Positions 7,418 to 16,858 are shown, counted from the stretch's first letter. The stretch: 35,661 nt of DNA from Novosphingobium sp. 17-62-19 (GCF_002256775.1 NZ_NCII01000043.1:1-35661); one strand, 5' to 3'. The notes: generated by a model from the sequence alone, not told the origin. A program made the numbers and translations.

Positions 7418-8959
7418 TCACCGGATTGAATTCGCCCGGATCGCCGTGACTTGCGCCAGCTTGGATTTGAACGCGGCCAGTTGCGCCGGATCGACGGTAG
7501 CGCGCTGGGTAATCGACGTCATCGACAGCGGGTTCACCGTGCGGCCATTGCGGTACATCTCGTAATGCAGGTGCGGCCCGGTGGACAGGCCAGTGGAGCC
7601 GACATAGCCGATCACTTGCCCGCGCCGCACGTTCATGCCCGATGACACTGCAATGCGGCTCATGTGCGCATAGCCGGTACCGATGCCGCCGCCATGATCG
7701 AGCCGCACGTAATTGCCGTGCCCGCCATGCCATCCGGCAATGCTCACGCGGCCATCGGTGGCGGCATAGATCGGCGCGCCAAAGCCCGCGCCGAAGTCTA
7801 CCCCGGCGTGCATCCGCACATAGCCAAGGATCGGATGGCGGCGTGCGCCGAAGTTCGATGTGATGCGCCCATTGACCGGGGAACCAAGGAATCCTGTCGT
7901 TTCCTGCGAACCTTCGGCCATGCCCTGTGGCGAATAGAACGCGCCGTCCTTGCCCCAGCGCAGCAGTTGCAGCACCGGCTTGTTCGCGCGGACCACACCG
8001 GCATAGATCAGATCGCCCGCCTGCTGCTCACCATCGGCGGCGCGGCGATTGGCGAAGACAAGGTCGAATTCATCGCCCGGTGCGATTTCCTCGAAGCCCA
8101 TGTGATCGTCGATCGTGCGCAGATAGTCCTGCACCGCGGACGGCGGCGCACCGGCGGCGCGGGCCGAGCGGTAGAGGCTGCCGCCAACAATCCCACGAAT
8201 GCGCATCGGCGCGGAGTCTACTGCGATGGCGTTGGTGGCGAGTGCCAAGCCGCCGCTGCTGCGTTTCACGTGAAGCGCGAGGTCGAAGCGAGGGCGGAAG
8301 GTCAGTTCCTCCAGCGGACGCGGCTGCGCAGGCGATGTGCGCGCGCCGAGGCGGATGGCAAAGCGGGTGCCGGGCGGGATCGTGCCCGGCTTTATCTGTC
8401 CGCCAACAAGATCAAGCACTTGCACGATGTCACTGCTGGCAAGGCCCGCCCGCTGCAACATGCGCGGGAAGCTGTCGCCCGCGCCCAGCGTCGCGGTCAG
8501 ATCAATGCTCGGCCGCTCCGGCGCGGCGGCAAGCGGGATGACGGCTTGGGTCGCGGTCATGCGGCGACCATTGTCTGCGCCGAGGCTCAGAGGGCGAATT
8601 CCCTGGACGCGGAATTCATCAATGGACGATTCGTCGAGCGCGGTGAGCGGTGCGGCCTGGAGCGGCGCGAAGTTTGGCCACATCAGGACGGCGGCTGCAC
8701 CCAGCGCGAGCATCGTGCCAAAGCCGCGAAACCAGCGCGCGCTGCCGATGTCCTCGGCAAGGTCCGGTGCGAGGTCTTTGGTGGCGCACCAGCGTTCGAT
8801 TGCGGCGGTTAAGGTGCGTTTAGGTGCATTTAGGTGCGTTTTGGTGCTGTTCGGATTTGCACCCGATTCCGGCACAACTGGTGGCACGGTGCGCAGGCCA
8901 AAGCCGCTGCCCCCTCCCGCTCCGGCAAACGCCATCATCTGATCACGCGGTGTAAACAC
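7418..8959 (-). CDS. M23-family peptidoglycan peptidase, membrane-anchored
   Basis: A 513-residue envelope protein. An N-terminal cytoplasmic stretch of about 75 residues precedes one membrane segment (about 78-96, FGTMLALGAAAVLMW), so the rest should be periplasmic. The C-terminal catalytic domain is a LytM/M23 metallopeptidase: MHAGVDFG (His and Asp zinc ligands), GTGYAHMSR and HLHYEM. The middle holds OapA/LysM-like beta-rich sequence seen in related cell-wall endopeptidases. The likely role is cutting peptidoglycan cross-links during growth. Start GTG 8959 is preferred because an AGGA element sits six bases upstream. A TTG at 9001 is in frame but lacks one. A 10-bp tandem repeat lies in the N-terminal coding part. 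Confidence 0.9.
   Translation of the reverse strand: MFTPRDQMMAFAGAGGGSGFGLRTVPPVVPESGANPNSTKTHLNAPKRTLTAAIERWCATKDLAPDLAEDIGSARWFRGFGTMLALGAAAVLMWPNFAPLQAAPLTALDESSIDEFRVQGIRPLSLGADNGRRMTATQAVIPLAAAPERPSIDLTATLGAGDSFPRMLQRAGLASSDIVQVLDLVGGQIKPGTIPPGTRFAIRLGARTSPAQPRPLEELTFRPRFDLALHVKRSSGGLALATNAIAVDSAPMRIRGIVGGSLYRSARAAGAPPSAVQDYLRTIDDHMGFEEIAPGDEFDLVFANRRAADGEQQAGDLIYAGVVRANKPVLQLLRWGKDGAFYSPQGMAEGSQETTGFLGSPVNGRITSNFGARRHPILGYVRMHAGVDFGAGFGAPIYAATDGRVSIAGWHGGHGNYVRLDHGGGIGTGYAHMSRIAVSSGMNVRRGQVIGYVGSTGLSTGPHLHYEMYRNGRTVNPLSMTSITQRATVDPAQLAAFKSKLAQVTAIRANSIR
8811..8850. repeat. Four-unit 10-bp tandem repeat inside the M23 peptidase gene
   Basis: Four consecutive ten-base units, each close to ttaggtgcgt, run in register from 8811 to 8850. 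They fall in the codons for the poorly conserved cytoplasmic N-terminus of the M23 peptidase. Because ten is not a multiple of three, loss or gain of one unit would shift the frame. Confidence 0.85.
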
Positions 8960-9050
8960 GCCCGGTCCTGTAGCCTCTTCGCAACCGAACTGCACGGACA
9001 AGGTTAATGTTCGGTGAAATCGCGCCTCAGCGCCAGATGTGCGGCATAAG

Positions 9051-9080
9051 AAAAGGGCGGAGGTTGCCCCCCGCCCTTTT
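9051..9080 (-). terminator. Intrinsic terminator downstream of ftsH
   Basis: A perfect ten-pair stem (9051-9060 with 9071-9080, aaaagggcgg/ccgccctttt) with a ten-base loop lies 19 bases after the ftsH stop codon. On the minus strand the stem runs into TTTTCTT, giving a clear rho-independent terminator. T bases also flank it on the plus strand. Confidence 0.85.
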
Positions 9081-9098
9081 GTTTGACTTGACCAAAGA

Positions 9099-11033
9099 TC
9101 AGGCCGGTTGCGGGCTGGCTGAACCGCCGAATTTCTTGCCAGCGCGGGGCACGGCGGAGCCTTGTGCCGTTACCGGACGGGCCGGGCCGCTGGGCGATTG
9201 CGGGCGGTCCAGCTTGCCGTTTTCCAACAAGTCCTTGATCTCATCGCCGGTCAGCGTCTCGTATTCGAGCAGGGCCTGGGCGAGGAGGTGCAGCTTGTCT
9301 TCGTTGGTCTTGAGAATATCGGTCGCGCGGGCGTGTGCGGTATCGACCAAGCCGCGGATTTCGCTGTCGATCAGCTTGTTGGTCTCGTCCGAAGCAAACA
9401 GGCGCGCTGAGCCGCCCATGCCGAGATAGCCTTCCTGCTGGTCTTCGTACTGCAGCGGCCCGAGCTTTTCGGACATGCCCCACTTGGTGATCATCGAGCG
9501 CGCCAGCGAGGTGGCGTACTGGATGTCGGACGAAGCGCCGGACGATACCTTGTCATGCCCGAAGATCAGTTCTTCAGCCACGCGCCCACCCATCGAGACC
9601 GAGAGGTTGGCGTGCATCTTGTCGCGGTGGTACGAATAGCTGTCCCGCTCAGGCAGGCGCATGACCATGCCCAGCGCGCGGCCGCGCGGAATGATCGTGG
9701 CCTTGTGGATCGGATCGGACGCCGGTTCCTTGACCGAGACGATGGCATGGCCCGCCTCGTGATAGGCGGTCATCTTCTTTTCGTCGTCAGTCATGACCAT
9801 CGAGCGGCGTTCCGCCCCCATCATGACCTTGTCCTTGGCGTCTTCGAATTCCTGCATGGCGACCAGACGCTTGTTGCGGCGTGCGGCAAGCAGGGCGGCT
9901 TCGTTGACGAGGTTGGCCAGATCGGCGCCCGAGAAGCCCGGGGTGCCGCGTGCAATGGTGCGCGGATTCACGTCTGGTGCCAAGGGCACCTTCTTCATGT
10001 GAACCGAAAGGATTTTTTCGCGGCCTTCGATATCGGGGATCGGCACCACGACCTGACGGTCAAAGCGGCCCGGACGCAGCAGCGCCGGATCGAGCACATC
10101 GGGGCGGTTGGTGGCCGCGATGATGATGATGCCTTCGTTGGCTTCAAAGCCGTCCATTTCGACCAGAAGCTGGTTCAGCGTCTGTTCGCGTTCATCGTTG
10201 GAATTGCCGAGGCCGTGGCCGCGATGACGTCCGACCGCGTCGATTTCATCAATAAAGACGATGCACGGCGCGTTTTTCTTGGCCTGTTCAAACATGTCAC
10301 GCACGCGGCTTGCACCGACGCCGACGAACATTTCCACGAAGTCCGAACCCGAAATGGTGAAGAACGGCACGCCTGCTTCACCCGCGATGGCGCGGGCCAG
10401 CAGCGTCTTGCCGGTGCCGGGCGAGCCGACCAGCAGCGCCCCCTTGGGGATCTGGCCGCCAAGCTTGGAAAAGCGTGAAGGATCGCGCAGGAATTCGACG
10501 ATTTCTTCCAGTTCTTCGCGCGCTTCATCGATACCGGCAACGTCATCGAATGTGACTTTGCCCGAACGTTCGGTCAGCAGCTTGGCCTTCGATTTGCCAA
10601 AGCCCATCGCGCCCGAACCGCCGCCCTTCTGCACCTGACGCAGCGCGAAGAACGCGACGCCGAGGATCAGCAGGAACGGCAGCGAATTGGCGATGATCCA
10701 CATCAGCATATTGGGCTGTTCAGCCGCCTTGCCAGCGTATTGGACACTGTTTTCCTGCAGCAGGCGCGGCAGATCGGAATCGCCGGGAACCGGAACCGTG
10801 GTGAACTGCCCACCGTTCTTGAGCGTGCCGGTGATCCGGTCAGGCGCGATCTCTACCGCGCGCACACTGCCATCAGCCACCTGGCTGCGGAAAGCCGAAT
10901 AAGGAATGGTCGTGGATGCCTGATCGACGCGCGAGCCGAACATCGAGACCACCAGCAGGAGGGCAAGGAAGATACCGCCCCATACAAGGAGGCTCTTGAT
11001 CCACGGGTTGCCCTGAGGCTGGTCGTCGTTCAT
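9099..11033 (-). CDS. ftsH: ATP-dependent zinc metalloprotease FtsH
   Basis: A 644-residue membrane-bound AAA+ protease that degrades misfolded membrane proteins and regulated cytoplasmic substrates. Two membrane segments (12-32 and 109-131) flank a periplasmic domain. Walker A is at 203-210 and reads GSPGTGKT, with Ser where Pro is usual. Walker B is IVFIDEIDA (258-266) and the second region of homology runs from [20 protein letters not shown]. The zinc-binding HEAGH is at 425-429. Start ATG 11033 (MNDDQPQGN) has a GGAAAG site about eight bases upstream; an in-frame ATG at 11057 is less likely. It is the last gene of the cpoB-tilS-ftsH run and is followed by a strong terminator. Confidence 0.96.
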   Translation of the reverse strand: MNDDQPQGNPWIKSLLVWGGIFLALLLVVSMFGSRVDQASTTIPYSAFRSQVADGSVRAVEIAPDRITGTLKNGGQFTTVPVPGDSDLPRLLQENSVQYAGKAAEQPNMLMWIIANSLPFLLILGVAFFALRQVQKGGGSGAMGFGKSKAKLLTERSGKVTFDDVAGIDEAREELEEIVEFLRDPSRFSKLGGQIPKGALLVGSPGTGKTLLARAIAGEAGVPFFTISGSDFVEMFVGVGASRVRDMFEQAKKNAPCIVFIDEIDAVGRHRGHGLGNSNDEREQTLNQLLVEMDGFEANEGIIIIAATNRPDVLDPALLRPGRFDRQVVVPIPDIEGREKILSVHMKKVPLAPDVNPRTIARGTPGFSGADLANLVNEAALLAARRNKRLVAMQEFEDAKDKVMMGAERRSMVMTDDEKKMTAYHEAGHAIVSVKEPASDPIHKATIIPRGRALGMVMRLPERDSYSYHRDKMHANLSVSMGGRVAEELIFGHDKVSSGASSDIQYATSLARSMITKWGMSEKLGPLQYEDQQEGYLGMGGSARLFASDETNKLIDSEIRGLVDTAHARATDILKTNEDKLHLLAQALLEYETLTGDEIKDLLENGKLDRPQSPSGPARPVTAQGSAVPRAGKKFGGSASPQPA

Positions 11034-11147
11034 CGGTGGTCTTTCCGCATTCGCCAAAACGGCGCTGTCCCGTTCAATGTAGGGCTGACCGGGTAAATCG
11101 CAATATAACGCGATTAGGGAATTTCAGCGACCTGCCCTGAAGGCGGA

Positions 11148-12115
11148 TCAGCCTTTGTCGTTTCGTTCTGGCGTGCGGGTGAAACGCCACGGCGTGCGGC
11201 GGCCATCACCCTTGATTCCGCCGAGCGTGGCGACGCCCCCTTCTTGTAGAGTCGCCAGCCAGCGGACGAGGCTTGGTCCACGTGGGAAACATCTGCCAAA
11301 GGCGGCGAGGATGCGTTCCAGCACCCGCATGGCGATGACTTGCGGCAGGCCGGGCGGAGGGTTCCACGTGAAACCCTCTGCGGTCTGTTGCACGTCCTGC
11401 CAGATGTTATCGACTGCCCATTCGAGCGCGCCATCTGCCTGTGCCAGATGGCGGGCACTGTCGGCAAAGCCATTGGTGATGAAGGCATCGGATGACGACA
11501 AGGCGGCGCGAATGCGAACCCTTTCGAAAGTGGAATCGCGATTGGAGGGATCGTCTGCGGCCGTAAGCCCGGCAGCCTCGACGACTGCAAGCAGATCTGC
11601 CCGTCTCCAGTCCAGCAGGGGGCGCAGCAAGGACAGGTCTGCACAGCCGGGGACTTTTGCGCGCGAGCGCATTCCGGCAAGACCACGCAAACCGGCCCCG
11701 CGATTGAGGCGCATGATCATTGTTTCGGCCTGATCATCTGCATGATGCGCAGTGATGAGCGCAACGAGGCCCTGTTCATGGCACCATTGCCCGAGAACGG
11801 CATAGCGAGCGGCGCGGGCACGTTCCTGCACGGCGCTGCCCCTGGCCAGCGCGAGCGCGAATGTGTGGTGGGGAATGCCGCGCGCCGCACAGTGCGCGGC
11901 TACCATCGCAGCCTCGTCAGCAGCTTCGGGACGCAATCCGTGATCGACCGTGGCGACGGCGAAGTTGCGCGGCGCAACTTCGTGGAACAGCAGCAGGAGG
12001 GCGAGGCTGTCTGGCCCGCCAGAGACAGCAAGGCCGACTTTTCCGGCAGGAGCGACCGCCTGCCACTGTGCGGCAAAGCGCGCAGCAGCGGCGGTCAGCG
12101 TATTTCCGAGACCAT
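11148..12115 (-). CDS. tilS: tRNA(Ile)-lysidine synthetase, frame broken near the start codon
   Basis: TilS converts the C34 wobble base of tRNA-Ile(CAU) to lysidine using ATP; the reaction is essential in most bacteria. The ATP pyrophosphatase PP-loop LAVSGGPDS, followed by VDHGLRPEAADEAA, TAHHADDQAETMIMRLNRGAGLRGL and the DPSNRDSTFERVRIR segment, identifies it. The C-terminal part holds the tRNA-binding region. The open frame runs from 12098 to 11148 but has no ATG, GTG or TTG before the PP-loop. The natural start appears to be the ATG at 12115-12113, which overlaps the cpoB stop (TAATG). In the given sequence it is one base out of frame and hits TGA after six codons. A single missing base between 12112 and 12098 would repair the gene. 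Automatic annotation from TTG 11936 would lose the PP-loop. Confidence 0.85.
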
Positions 12116-13053
12116 TACTTGCACTTCACGGACGCGCGGGCAGCGTCATACTGGGTTTTCAGGCGACCGATGACCACTTCAGGATAAGTGGCGGCCATTT
12201 CCGCATAGGCACCGCAGGCCTTTTCCGTATCCTTCAGCTTGACCATGGCATTGCCGAGATAGAGCAGGCTGTCGGGCGCGCGCAGGCCCTTCTTGTCAGC
12301 CAGATAGTTCTGCAAAAAGAACTGCGCGGCGGTGCCGGGCTTGCCATCATCGAGCCATGCGCGACCCAGCAAGTTGCGACCATGGCTGATCAGCTTATGC
12401 TTGGGATAGCGGTCAACGAAGATTTGCAACTGCTGCTGCGCTTCGGGATAGAACTTGGCTTCCCACAGGCGGAAACCGTACATGTATTCGTTTTCGCCTG
12501 CATCGGCAGTGGTCGGCTTTTCGATAGCCTGAACAGCGGCGACGCGTGACGCGGGTGGCGTGGCTGGCTTTGCAGCGGGAGGCGTTGCAGGCTTGGGCGT
12601 GCTGACAACCGGAGTTGCTGCAACCGGCGTGGCCGTACCGCTAGGCGGTGAAACGGCATCTGACGGGGGCGCGGCAGCCGCTTCGAGCCGGGCGAGGCGC
12701 TCTTCCAGTTTGGCCGCCCGGTTCTGGCTTTCCTCGACTTGCGCGGTAAGCCGGGCCATCTGCGCTTCCATCGCATCAATCCGTGCGAGAATATCGGTAA
12801 CCGCAGAGGCGGCAGGCGTGCCGGTGATCGTGCCTGGCGTTTGCCCGGCGGTGATTTCGGGAACGAAGGTTTTGCCCGCGCCATCGGGGAACACCTTGCG
12901 CTGGAGCGCGCGCAGTTCCGCCTCAATCCGGCGCATACGCACTTCGGAATCGGCCTGGGCTGACGATTGCGCAAAGACCGGGGCCGCGACCGGAGCCGCA
13001 AGGCTGAGGAAAAGCGCGGTGAGCGGCAGCGTGCCGCGAAGTTTGAAAGTCAT
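12115..13053 (-). CDS. cpoB: CpoB/YbgF-like periplasmic TPR protein of the Tol-Pal system
   Basis: A 312-residue exported protein. A signal peptide (MTFKLRGTLPLTALFLSLAAP, ending near VFAQ) is followed by a coiled-coil trimerisation segment, RMRRIEAELRALQRKVF. Next comes a second heptad-rich stretch (DAMEAQMARLTAQVEESQNRAAKLEERLARLEA), then a Pro/Ala-rich linker. C-terminal TPR repeats (YMYGFRLWEAKFYPEAQQQLQ, LLYLGNAMVKLKDTEKA) complete the YbgF/CpoB layout. CpoB links outer-membrane constriction to peptidoglycan synthesis at division. Start ATG 13053 has GGGA six bases upstream; ATG 13059 is adjacent to that site and so less likely. No tolQRAB-pal genes are in the window. The stop overlaps the presumed tilS start as TAATG. 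Confidence 0.87.
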   Translation of the reverse strand: MTFKLRGTLPLTALFLSLAAPVAAPVFAQSSAQADSEVRMRRIEAELRALQRKVFPDGAGKTFVPEITAGQTPGTITGTPAASAVTDILARIDAMEAQMARLTAQVEESQNRAAKLEERLARLEAAAAPPSDAVSPPSGTATPVAATPVVSTPKPATPPAAKPATPPASRVAAVQAIEKPTTADAGENEYMYGFRLWEAKFYPEAQQQLQIFVDRYPKHKLISHGRNLLGRAWLDDGKPGTAAQFFLQNYLADKKGLRAPDSLLYLGNAMVKLKDTEKACGAYAEMAATYPEVVIGRLKTQYDAARASVKCK

Positions 13054-13111
13054 CGTCATTCCCGTTTCACAGGCCTGTTGCAAAGGCACACACGATCCCT
13101 GCGCGCGCCTT

Positions 13112-13135
13112 CAAACCGTTTGGCAAACCGTTTGG
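13112..13135. promoter_or_regulatory. Tandem pair of 11-bp palindromes upstream of cpoB, operator-like
   Basis: The 12-base unit caaaccgtttgg occurs twice in direct succession (13112-13123 and 13124-13135). Each unit contains CAAAC-C-GTTTG, a perfect dyad around one base. The pair starts 59 bases upstream of the cpoB start codon, a position suited to a promoter-proximal operator. A close relative, gtttggcaaccgttt, lies at 14251-14265 upstream of the RodZ-like gene. The binding protein is unknown. Confidence 0.45.
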
Positions 13136-13187
13136 CGTTAACCGTGCTGCATCAATGCCCCAGAGCGCGCGGCAAGTCGAGATAGGC

Positions 13188-14222
13188 TCAACGCAATCCG
13201 GTGGATGCGGGGGGATTTTCGATAGCGGGCGCTTCAGCAGAGGCAGTCTGAACGTCGCCTCCGGCAGGCGCAGCGGCCGGGGTGACCGTGCGATTGCTGG
13301 TGACAGGCGTGCGAGGGCGAGGTGCCCGGCTGGCGGTCGCTCCCGCTGAAGCCGGCGCGGTTGCAGGCGTTGTAGATGAAGCAGCAGGCGCAGGCGCAGG
13401 CGCACCGCGTGCAAGCAGTGCCGCAGCGCTGACCGGCACGTTTTTCACAATGCCTTCGCGTTCAGCAATCTTGGGCACTGGCTGACCGCCGATGGTGATG
13501 TTCAGCGCATCGGGGCGGCCGGTCCACAACTGCGGGTTCTGCGCGGTTTCGGGCACGGTGAAGCTTTCACCCATCGCAAGCTGCTTTTGCAGGATCTGCT
13601 GGCCCGGCCCGTCATAGAATTTGACCCAGATCGCCTCTTCGGTGGAGGTGAACACCACCGGGCCTGATGGGGCAGCGTTGGGCAATGGCACGACGGCAAC
13701 CTGGCCCGATGCAGCGGCGGCAGGTTCCTCGTCCGCGCCGACCAGCGATGGCAGATCGGCGGATGGCATGTAGTAGCTGCGCCAGAACACCAGCCCGGCC
13801 AGCGCAATCATGATGGCGAGGCCAAGCGCCAGCCAAGTGGTGATGCGCGTTGGCGTTTTGGCGGGATCGCCGACTTCGAACTGGTTAATCACGCGCGGCG
13901 GCGGAGGCGGGGCCTGGGTGTCGAGTTCGGCCCGGATGGCATCGGTTACGGTGTTCGCATCAAGGCCAACCGCGCGGGCATAGCTTTTGCCGAAGCCCAA
14001 GGCATAGGGGCGCCCGGGAAGCGCGGCATAATCGCCGCTTTCCAGCGCTTCAAGATGTCGACTGGTGACGCGGGTGCGCTGCGACAACTGCTTGATGTCG
14101 AGGCCCGCTGCTTCGCGCGCGGCACGCAAAGTATGCCCCACGGCGGTGCGTTTCGGCTCGCCTGCGGGGATCGGGGTGTCACTCGTACTGGTAATGGCCT
14201 GCAGACCGCCGGCTTCGGTCAA
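13188..14222 (-). CDS. RodZ-like helix-turn-helix membrane protein (DUF4115)
   Basis: A 344-residue protein with the RodZ layout. An N-terminal Xre-type helix-turn-helix occupies about residues 28-95 (VGHTLRAAREAAGLDIKQLSQRT and VTSRHLEALESGDYAALPGRPYALGF). A Pro-rich stretch, one membrane segment (about 128-147, TTWLALGLAIMIALAGLVFW) and a periplasmic DUF4115 beta domain follow (about 185-265, EAIWVKFYDGPGQQILQKQL to NITIGGQPVPKI). The C-terminal 80 residues are a low-complexity Ala/Pro/Thr tail. RodZ links MreB to the cell-wall elongation machinery; whether this homologue does so is inferred. The start is TTG 14222 with GGGAG about seven bases upstream. It lies between ptsP and cpoB on the same strand. 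Confidence 0.85.
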   Translation of the reverse strand: MTEAGGLQAITSTSDTPIPAGEPKRTAVGHTLRAAREAAGLDIKQLSQRTRVTSRHLEALESGDYAALPGRPYALGFGKSYARAVGLDANTVTDAIRAELDTQAPPPPPRVINQFEVGDPAKTPTRITTWLALGLAIMIALAGLVFWRSYYMPSADLPSLVGADEEPAAAASGQVAVVPLPNAAPSGPVVFTSTEEAIWVKFYDGPGQQILQKQLAMGESFTVPETAQNPQLWTGRPDALNITIGGQPVPKIAEREGIVKNVPVSAAALLARGAPAPAPAASSTTPATAPASAGATASRAPRPRTPVTSNRTVTPAAAPAGGDVQTASAEAPAIENPPASTGLR

Positions 14223-14250
14223 AACGCGACTCCCGTTATTTTCACTTAGT

Positions 14251-14265
14251 GTTTGGCAACCGTTT
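14251..14265. promoter_or_regulatory. Single copy of the cpoB-upstream motif, upstream of the RodZ-like gene
   Basis: The sequence gtttggcaaccgttt matches the centre of the tandem palindrome pair at 13118-13133 (gtttggcaaaccgttt) except for one missing A. It lies 29-43 bases upstream of the TTG start of the RodZ-like gene. It may be a shared control site or a coincidence. Confidence 0.3.
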
Positions 14266-14352
14266 ATGAAGGCTTCGCTGCAATGCCGCGAAAGTCAACG
14301 GTGTTAACGGAAAAGTGGCAGATTTCGGCGATGAATTGCCCTTTTGGTCCCG

Positions 14353-16632
14353 TCAATCGCACTCGATGCCGCGTTCGGACGCCCATGCGGCGAGCGTAGC
14401 GCGCATGTCGTGCGGCGGTTCGGCAAGCCACCGGTTCATCGCGCTCTGAATCTCGGCCATATCAACCTTGCGCACCAGTTCCTTGACCGGACCGACAGCT
14501 GCGGGGGTGATCGACAAGCGTGTGATGCCAAGGCCGAGCAAGGCCAAAGCTTCCAGCCGCCGCCCGCCCATCTCGCCACAGACGGTGACATCGGTGCCGA
14601 ACGGCGCAACCGTGGTTACCACGCGGCGCAGGAAGCGCAGGATGGCGGGGCTGAGCCAGTCGTAGCGCTCGGCTAGCTTGGGATTGGCGCGATCGGCGGC
14701 GAAGAGGAACTGCGTAAGGTCGTTGGTGCCAATCGACAGGAAGGACAGACGCGGGGCGAGGACGTCGAGCCATTCGGCCAGCGCCGGGACTTCGAGCATC
14801 GCGCCATAGCGGATCGCTTCGGGCAGGACCTTCTTGCGCTGGCGCAGGAAGGCAAGCTGGCCATCGAACACGGCCTTCGCAGCATCGAATTCCCACGGTT
14901 CGGTGACCATCGGGAACATCACATTGAGCGTCTTGCCGCCAGCTGCTTCTAGCAGTGCGCGGGCCTGCACTTTCAACAGACCATCGCGTTCGAGTGCGAC
15001 ACGCAGCGCACGCCAGCCCATGGCAGGGTTTTCTTCGGCCTCACCCTCGTTGTGGCGCAGATAAGGCAGTACTTTGTCGCCGCCGATATCGACCGTGCGG
15101 AACACCACCGGCTTGTCTCCGGCAGCATCAAGCACATCGCGGTAGAGCCGGGTCTGGCGTTCACGCGAAGGGAGTGTGGCCGAGACGAGGAACTGGAATT
15201 CGGTGCGGAACAGGCCGATGCCGTCCGCGCCGGTGAGGTTCAGCATCGGCGTATCATCACGCAGGCCCGCGTTCATCAGCACGGTGACGCGGGTGCCATC
15301 GCGGCTGAACGGCTCAACCTCGCGCATGGTGGCGTAGTGTGCCTGCCTTTCGCGATTCTTGGCAAAGCGCGCTTCGAAGGCCTCGATCAGTGTCGGCGCG
15401 GCGCGTACATCGACCACGCCCTGATCGCCATCAAGCAGCAGGTGATCGCCATCGCGGATCTTGCCGCGCAATGCGCGCATCCGGCCGACCACCGGAATGC
15501 CCATGGCGCGGGCGACGATGACGACGTGCGCGGTAAGCGAACCTTCTTCGAGAATGACGCCCTTCAAGCGCCGCCGGTCATATTCCAGCAGTTCCGCCGG
15601 ACCGAGGTTGCGCGCGATAAGGATGGCATCGCCCTTCAGATCCATTGTGGCGGCGGTGCCCAACTGGCCTGAAACGATGCGCAGCAGTCGGTTCGACAGA
15701 TCCTCAAGATCGTGCATCCGGTCTGCCAGCAGAGGATCATCGATCTGGCGCATCCGCATACGGGTGCGCTGCTGGACACGCTCTATCGCAGCTTCGGCGG
15801 TAAGGCCGGAATCGATCGCTTCATTGATGCGGCGTGACCAGCCTTCGTCGTAGGCGAACATGCGGTAGGTTTCGAGAACCTCCTCATGCTCACCACCCAT
15901 GCCGAATTCGGCCTGGCTGGCCATGCGATCAATCTGTTCGCGCATCTTGTCAAACGCGAGGTAGACGCGCTGGCGTTCAGCCTCGGTATCTTCGGCGACG
16001 ATGTGTTCGATGGTGACGCGGGGCTGGTGGAACACGGCCACGCCGCTGGCGAGGCCCTTGACCAGCGTGAGGCCGGTGAGGCGATCTGGCCCGGTGAGGT
16101 GTGCAGGAACGCCCAGCGCTTCTTCATCATCAATCAGTTCGGCATTGGCGATCAGTTCGGACAGGACCATCGCCACGGTCTGCAGCGCCTCAATCTCCAC
16201 TTCTTCATAGCGGCGCGGTTCGACATGCTGGACGGCGACGACGCCGACTGCACGTTCACGCCGGACGATGGGCACGCCTGCGAACGAATGGAACTTTTCC
16301 TCACCCGTTTCGGGGCGGAAGGCAAAATCAGGGTGTGCGGCGGCTTCGGCAAGGTTGAGTGTTTCGACATTGCCCGCAATCGTGCCCACCAGACCTTCGC
16401 CCGTGGCGAGGCGCGTGACGTGAACGGCCGCCTGATTGAGGCCGCGCGTGGCGAACAGTTCAAGCATCCCTTCGCGCAGAAGGTAGATCGAGCACACCTC
16501 GGAATCGAGGTTTTCGCCGATCACTTCGACGATCTGGTTGAGCTTGGCCTGAGCACCGGCGCGTGAGGCCATAACCTCGTGCAGGGAGGTGAGAATCTGA
16601 CGGGCGGCGGTAACGGCGCTGAGCATGGGCAT
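14353..16632 (-). CDS. ptsP: Phosphoenolpyruvate-protein phosphotransferase, nitrogen PTS (EI-Ntr)
   Basis: A 759-residue cytoplasmic enzyme that takes phosphate from PEP and passes it to NPr in the nitrogen-related phosphotransferase system. Residues about 20-165 form the N-terminal GAF domain typical of EI-Ntr rather than sugar EI. The helical HPr-binding region follows, then the phosphohistidine domain with GSLTAHVVIVARAMGIPVVG (active His369). The C-terminal PEP-binding TIM barrel has FRTVDIGGDK, MFPMVTEPWEF, LSIGTNDLTQF and CGEMGG with the catalytic Cys. The length matches the family. The partners ptsN and ptsO are not in the window. The start is ATG 16632; the Met two codons later is possible. 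Confidence 0.95.
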   Translation of the reverse strand: MPMLSAVTAARQILTSLHEVMASRAGAQAKLNQIVEVIGENLDSEVCSIYLLREGMLELFATRGLNQAAVHVTRLATGEGLVGTIAGNVETLNLAEAAAHPDFAFRPETGEEKFHSFAGVPIVRRERAVGVVAVQHVEPRRYEEVEIEALQTVAMVLSELIANAELIDDEEALGVPAHLTGPDRLTGLTLVKGLASGVAVFHQPRVTIEHIVAEDTEAERQRVYLAFDKMREQIDRMASQAEFGMGGEHEEVLETYRMFAYDEGWSRRINEAIDSGLTAEAAIERVQQRTRMRMRQIDDPLLADRMHDLEDLSNRLLRIVSGQLGTAATMDLKGDAILIARNLGPAELLEYDRRRLKGVILEEGSLTAHVVIVARAMGIPVVGRMRALRGKIRDGDHLLLDGDQGVVDVRAAPTLIEAFEARFAKNRERQAHYATMREVEPFSRDGTRVTVLMNAGLRDDTPMLNLTGADGIGLFRTEFQFLVSATLPSRERQTRLYRDVLDAAGDKPVVFRTVDIGGDKVLPYLRHNEGEAEENPAMGWRALRVALERDGLLKVQARALLEAAGGKTLNVMFPMVTEPWEFDAAKAVFDGQLAFLRQRKKVLPEAIRYGAMLEVPALAEWLDVLAPRLSFLSIGTNDLTQFLFAADRANPKLAERYDWLSPAILRFLRRVVTTVAPFGTDVTVCGEMGGRRLEALALLGLGITRLSITPAAVGPVKELVRKVDMAEIQSAMNRWLAEPPHDMRATLAAWASERGIECD

Positions 16633-16800
16633 GTGATTAGCCTACACTGTGCGATTTGGGAATGTTGCGTGAAATCCGATGCGGTGCGGAAAGTTTTACG
16701 GATAGGTATTTGTTGCCTGATGGGTGAGCAAGCCGCAGCCATGGCTTGCAGGGAGCGGGCCGGTGCCGCCAGCCTTTCGCGGATGCGAATGGCGTACCAA

Positions 16801-16830
16801 ACAAAAGAGCCGCCCAATCGAGGGCGGCTC
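16801..16830 (-). terminator. Intrinsic terminator after the minus-strand DUF465 gene
   Basis: A perfect nine-pair stem (16807-16815 with 16822-16830, gagccgccc/gggcggctc) with a six-base loop leads into TTTTGT on the minus strand. It lies 28 bases after the stop codon of the DUF465 gene. Confidence 0.85.
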
Positions 16831-16858
16831 CGTGTGTTGCCTCAGGAAGGCGGCGCGA

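Noticed and set aside
7664-8812. 382-codon plus-strand frame opposite the M23 peptidase
   Set aside because: Antisense to a recognised gene, with no domain signature and no ribosome binding site.
9555-10478. 307-codon plus-strand frame opposite ftsH
   Set aside because: Fully antisense to the strongly conserved FtsH ATPase and protease domains.
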